A DNA stretch of 64,000 bases from Halioglobus maricola (GTDB lineage Bacteria; Pseudomonadota; Gammaproteobacteria; Pseudomonadales; Halieaceae), in contig NZ_CP036422.1 in NCBI RefSeq assembly GCF_009388985.1, positions 1,254,501 through 1,318,500 on the forward strand. Direction: 5' to 3'. Positions 62,801 through 64,000 of the stretch are shown here, in pieces. Position 1 is the stretch's first letter. Each line of letters begins with the position of its first letter. The notes under the pieces were generated by a model. That model saw only the letters and a list, made by a program, of their open reading frames with translations. It made no database searches and had not been told where the DNA came from. Made by a program: the position numbers and the translations under genes.

Positions 62801-63034
62801 TTCCGGCCGGTTGTGCTCACATCCATGACCACTTTCGTTGGCCTGCTTCCGATTCAGCTGGAAACGGCCATCCAGGCCCAGTTCGTCAAACCCATGGCGA
62901 TATCGGTTGGTTTTGGCGTGTTGTTTGCGACTGGGGTGACCCTGTTGCTGGTGCCGGTGCTGTACTTCGTGGGCCGCGACATTCAGACCCTGTTCGGTGT
63001 GGCGGAGGTCGAGCACGAGGTGACACCCACATGA
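59888..63034 (+). CDS. RND efflux permease
   Basis: A 1048-residue inner-membrane RND pump. I place the start at GTG 59888, directly after the adaptor stop. A GTG one codon later or a TTG at 59867 (overlapping the adaptor) are alternatives. MANNPVAANLFMLVVFLGGLGSINNLTKEVFPTF begins TM1 and the first periplasmic loop. TM4 has LGMLVDDGIVTAESAY with both proton-relay aspartates, and TM10 has GIVVNDSLVLVDHVN. It resembles the CzcA/AcrB-like HAE group without metal-binding Met-rich loops. Two RND systems within 23 kb differ in the relay site. Substrate unknown. Confidence 0.93.
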   Translation: MVSSQETGPIAWMANNPVAANLFMLVVFLGGLGSINNLTKEVFPTFPTEMITVTVPYPGSAPEEVESGIVRVLEEELQELVGVEEISSVAREGAGVVTIEMEAGSDMAQALVQIKTKVDGIASFPVDAEEAIVDEVLARTRAMNLTLYGNLDEYQLKELADDTRDEILGLDGISQVTVVGTRDYEIVIEVSDEALRRYGLSFDDVVAAITMRSRDLPGGKLRTSGGAITLRSVGQAYSAEEFERLSLITRTDGTVLQVGDVATVVDGFEDQPILNRLNGQPSITLQVDRVGDQDVLAMTDNLRKFVERKRAELPPGVEFTAWADRSEILKGRINLMLKSAFQGAILVMITLALFLNVQLAFWVILGVPFSFLGALMAIDILGIGVSINVMSVFGFILVLGMLVDDGIVTAESAYAQLEEEQKGVESVVRGVRRVTVATVFGALTTMIAFSPAYGLTEGIGRLVSVITPIVVFSLLFSLLETKLILPAHLRHIKIDHESDPGRGPLGWLKRVQRSCTQGMVTFSEKVYRPLLERAVEFRYITLAIFIGSLFITLALIPSGFVRFVFFPNVPSNSVNVDLQMPNGTPWQTTHEYAMRIEQAAMAMNNRYRQETGLEDGVIVELLTTSSADTEARVQVELLPSTERNITSMSLAGWMREALGELSGVQALTFDSNAGPGGSPVDVELSGDDLDEMRAAAQELKLALVDFVGVSDVRDTFDAGGPELDIRVTPEGEALGLGQVELARQVRQAFFGAEVQRIQRGRHEVRVYVRLPAQERESLDALHSLWIDVPGHGKVPFDVVGEAVEHTGISVINRFNRQRVVNVRADVERALVEPGKVNAEIVNNILPDILERHPGVQHRLTGEAEQQEKTTSALELGFVAILLVIYAALAVPLRSYGLPLIIMAVIPFGITGAVLGHLILGAAVSMLSAIGILGLTGIVVNDSLVLVDHVNHRLKDRGEYWKDAVITGAVRRFRPVVLTSMTTFVGLLPIQLETAIQAQFVKPMAISVGFGVLFATGVTLLLVPVLYFVGRDIQTLFGVAEVEHEVTPT

Positions 63035-63465
63035 CACTGACACCCTTTCACCTGGCAGTGCAGGTTCGGGATATCGCTGAGGCCCGGGCATTTTATGGTG
63101 AAGGGCTCGGCTTTGCAGAAGGCCGCAGCGCGGAGCATTGGGTGGACTTCGATATGTTCGGCCACCAGTTTGTGGTGCATCTCAATCAGGCGCTGGGAGT
63201 CGATGGCAAGCTATCCCAGATCAGTAATCCTGTGGATGGGCACGGTGTGCCAGTGCCACACTTTGGCGTGGTGCTGGAGTTGCCCCAGTGGCAGTCGCTT
63301 GCCGTGCGCGCCCGAGGTCTGGTCGATGAATTTATTATCGAACCCTATGTGCGTTTCGAGGGGCAACCGGGAGAGCAGGCGACGATGTTCTTTGCCGACC
63401 CATCGGGCAATGCACTTGAATTCAAGGCCTTTCGCGATATTGAGCAAGCGTTGTTCGCTCGCTGA
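63031..63465 (+). CDS. VOC-family (glyoxalase/dioxygenase-fold) protein
   Basis: A 144-residue vicinal-oxygen-chelate protein, starting in an ATGA overlap with the RND permease. FHLAVQVRDIAEARAFYGEGLGF is the first beta-alpha module with a candidate metal His, PHFGVVLELPQW the second, and FFADPSGNALEFKAFRD the closing motif with the metal Glu. It resembles the YphF/VOC_like group that handles lactoylglutathione or drug-like ligands. Coupling to an efflux pump may mean a resistance function, but housekeeping is equally possible. Confidence 0.88.
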   Translation: MTLTPFHLAVQVRDIAEARAFYGEGLGFAEGRSAEHWVDFDMFGHQFVVHLNQALGVDGKLSQISNPVDGHGVPVPHFGVVLELPQWQSLAVRARGLVDEFIIEPYVRFEGQPGEQATMFFADPSGNALEFKAFRDIEQALFAR

Positions 63466-63470
63466 TGGCG

Positions 63471-64000
63471 TCATTCGCTGGCGATAAAGGGAGCCATTTG
63501 CACATAGTTACCGCGCTCGATTTCATCCACGATGAACCTTGCAAGTTCACCTGCTCGCAACAGTGTACCGGGGGGTGTCTCTAGAGAAGCCGTGGCTGAA
63601 CCCTCGCCATCGGTAGCGTTTATGAGCGGGCATCGAATCAAGGTCCAGGGAACGTCGCTCTGCGCCAGTAAACCGTATTCCAGCTGCCTGTCGCGGACGA
63701 GATTCGGGTAGCGGATGAGCGCCAGTTGACGCACCCACCAGCCAGTCATAGTGCGATGGTCCTGTTCCAATTCAACAGCCGCTCCCGTCACGACAAGGTA
63801 AGGTCTGGCTGTGGTTATGCTCATCGCGGCAATGACATTCGCGGTTGTTTGGCTGTTCAGGTCGGTCGGCGCCCTGGCCGATGGGCCGATAGCACTCACA
63901 ATGACGTCACTCCCAGCCAGCAGGGTGGCGATCGTACCTGGGTCGCGCGCATCACCCACAACGACCTCGATACGGTTTGAGAGATATGCCAGTTTTTCGG
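63471..64000 (-). CDS. NAD(P)H-binding protein (NmrA/BVR-B-like SDR a5), N-terminus outside window
   Basis: The reading frame stays open to the window edge (LAYLSNRIEVVVGDARD before the first internal GTG at 63959), so the gene is cut at its 5' end; at least 176 residues are present. VVVGDARDPGTIATLLAGSDVIVSAIG is the second-strand/third-strand Rossmann region of atypical SDRs, and VTGAAVELEQDHRTMTGWW plus QLEYGLLAQSDVPWTLIRCP match the biliverdin reductase B/NmrA-like group. It would reduce a flavin or quinone-like ligand or act as a redox sensor. Its stop is 5 bp from the convergent VOC stop. Confidence 0.85.
   Translation of the reverse strand, partial: EKLAYLSNRIEVVVGDARDPGTIATLLAGSDVIVSAIGPSARAPTDLNSQTTANVIAAMSITTARPYLVVTGAAVELEQDHRTMTGWWVRQLALIRYPNLVRDRQLEYGLLAQSDVPWTLIRCPLINATDGEGSATASLETPPGTLLRAGELARFIVDEIERGNYVQMAPFIASE

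Noticed and set aside
1..64000. Search for tRNA, rRNA, CRISPR arrays, IS elements, integrases, toxin-antitoxin and defence genes.
   Set aside because: None seen on either strand by reading: no regularly spaced repeats, transposase or integrase motifs, and no tRNA-like cloverleaf noticed. A covariance-model scan could still reveal small RNAs.

Overview
The window looks like chromosome from an aerobic, marine, lipid-degrading gammaproteobacterium. A member of the Cellvibrionales (Halieaceae or Spongiibacteraceae) would fit, but this is inferred from gene content only: TonB-dependent receptors, many acyl-CoA and short-chain dehydrogenases, Na+/solute symporters, an oligoalginate lyase, a sulfatase, Tat-exported molybdenum enzymes and RND pumps. 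Genes are dense, often overlapping or only a few bases apart. I saw no rRNA, tRNA, IS element, prophage or CRISPR array. All genes look intact except the two cut by the window edges.

Layout. (1) 1-8437, plus strand: one tight operon for uronate-oligosaccharide use: an SDR (cut by the left edge), KDG kinase, a PL17-type oligoalginate lyase, a Gfo/Idh oxidoreductase, an SSS symporter, an unknown secreted protein and an Nramp-fold transporter lacking the usual metal ligands. (2) 8527-10479: a redoxin/cytochrome c/copper-monooxygenase/EF-hand fusion. (3) 10513-18382: two acyl-CoA catabolic modules. One is SDR-SDR-acyl-CoA dehydrogenase, divergent from a LysR gene. The other is TetR, acyl-CoA ligase and acyl-CoA dehydrogenase. 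A ytoQ-like gene lies between them. (4) 18429-19684: a lone HMG-CoA reductase gene, divergent from tetR, with two tandem palindromic operators. (5) 19681-23351: XdhC plus a two-subunit Tat-exported molybdenum hydroxylase. (6) 23515-29958: D-aminoacylase-like amidohydrolase, DUF1214 protein, sulfotransferase and a TonB receptor. (7) 30021-46665: PsiE-like protein, MFS transporter, M28 peptidase, SDR, a TonB receptor overlapping a DUF3445 haem N-demethylase-like gene, an RND pump, a CrtC/AttH-like lipocalin, an acyltransferase, a Tat-exported class V aminotransferase, an ArsR/permease pair and arfB. (8) 46803-50222: sulfatase and recQ. (9) 50298-58698: a LuxR-type response regulator, a DUF2057 protein, a DcaP-like porin and the DUF4212-SSS acetate-type symporter, followed by a small anchored protein, a CBS/DUF294 signalling protein and a DEDD exonuclease. 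(10) 58822-64000: a second RND pump, a VOC protein and an NAD(P)-binding protein cut by the right edge.

The most interesting unexplained structure is regulatory. Four copies of a 14-bp pseudo-palindrome (consensus TRGACYWWGGTCNA) lie only in the control regions around the response regulator, DUF2057 gene, porin and symporter, which suggests a local carboxylate regulon. One copy sits between two back-to-back -10 boxes. The minus-strand box would drive a short C-rich RNA of about 67 nt that ends in a Rho-independent terminator. Second in interest are the ligand-less Nramp-like transporter in the uronate operon, the copper-monooxygenase fusion, and the tandem TetR operators over a strong promoter for HMG-CoA reductase.
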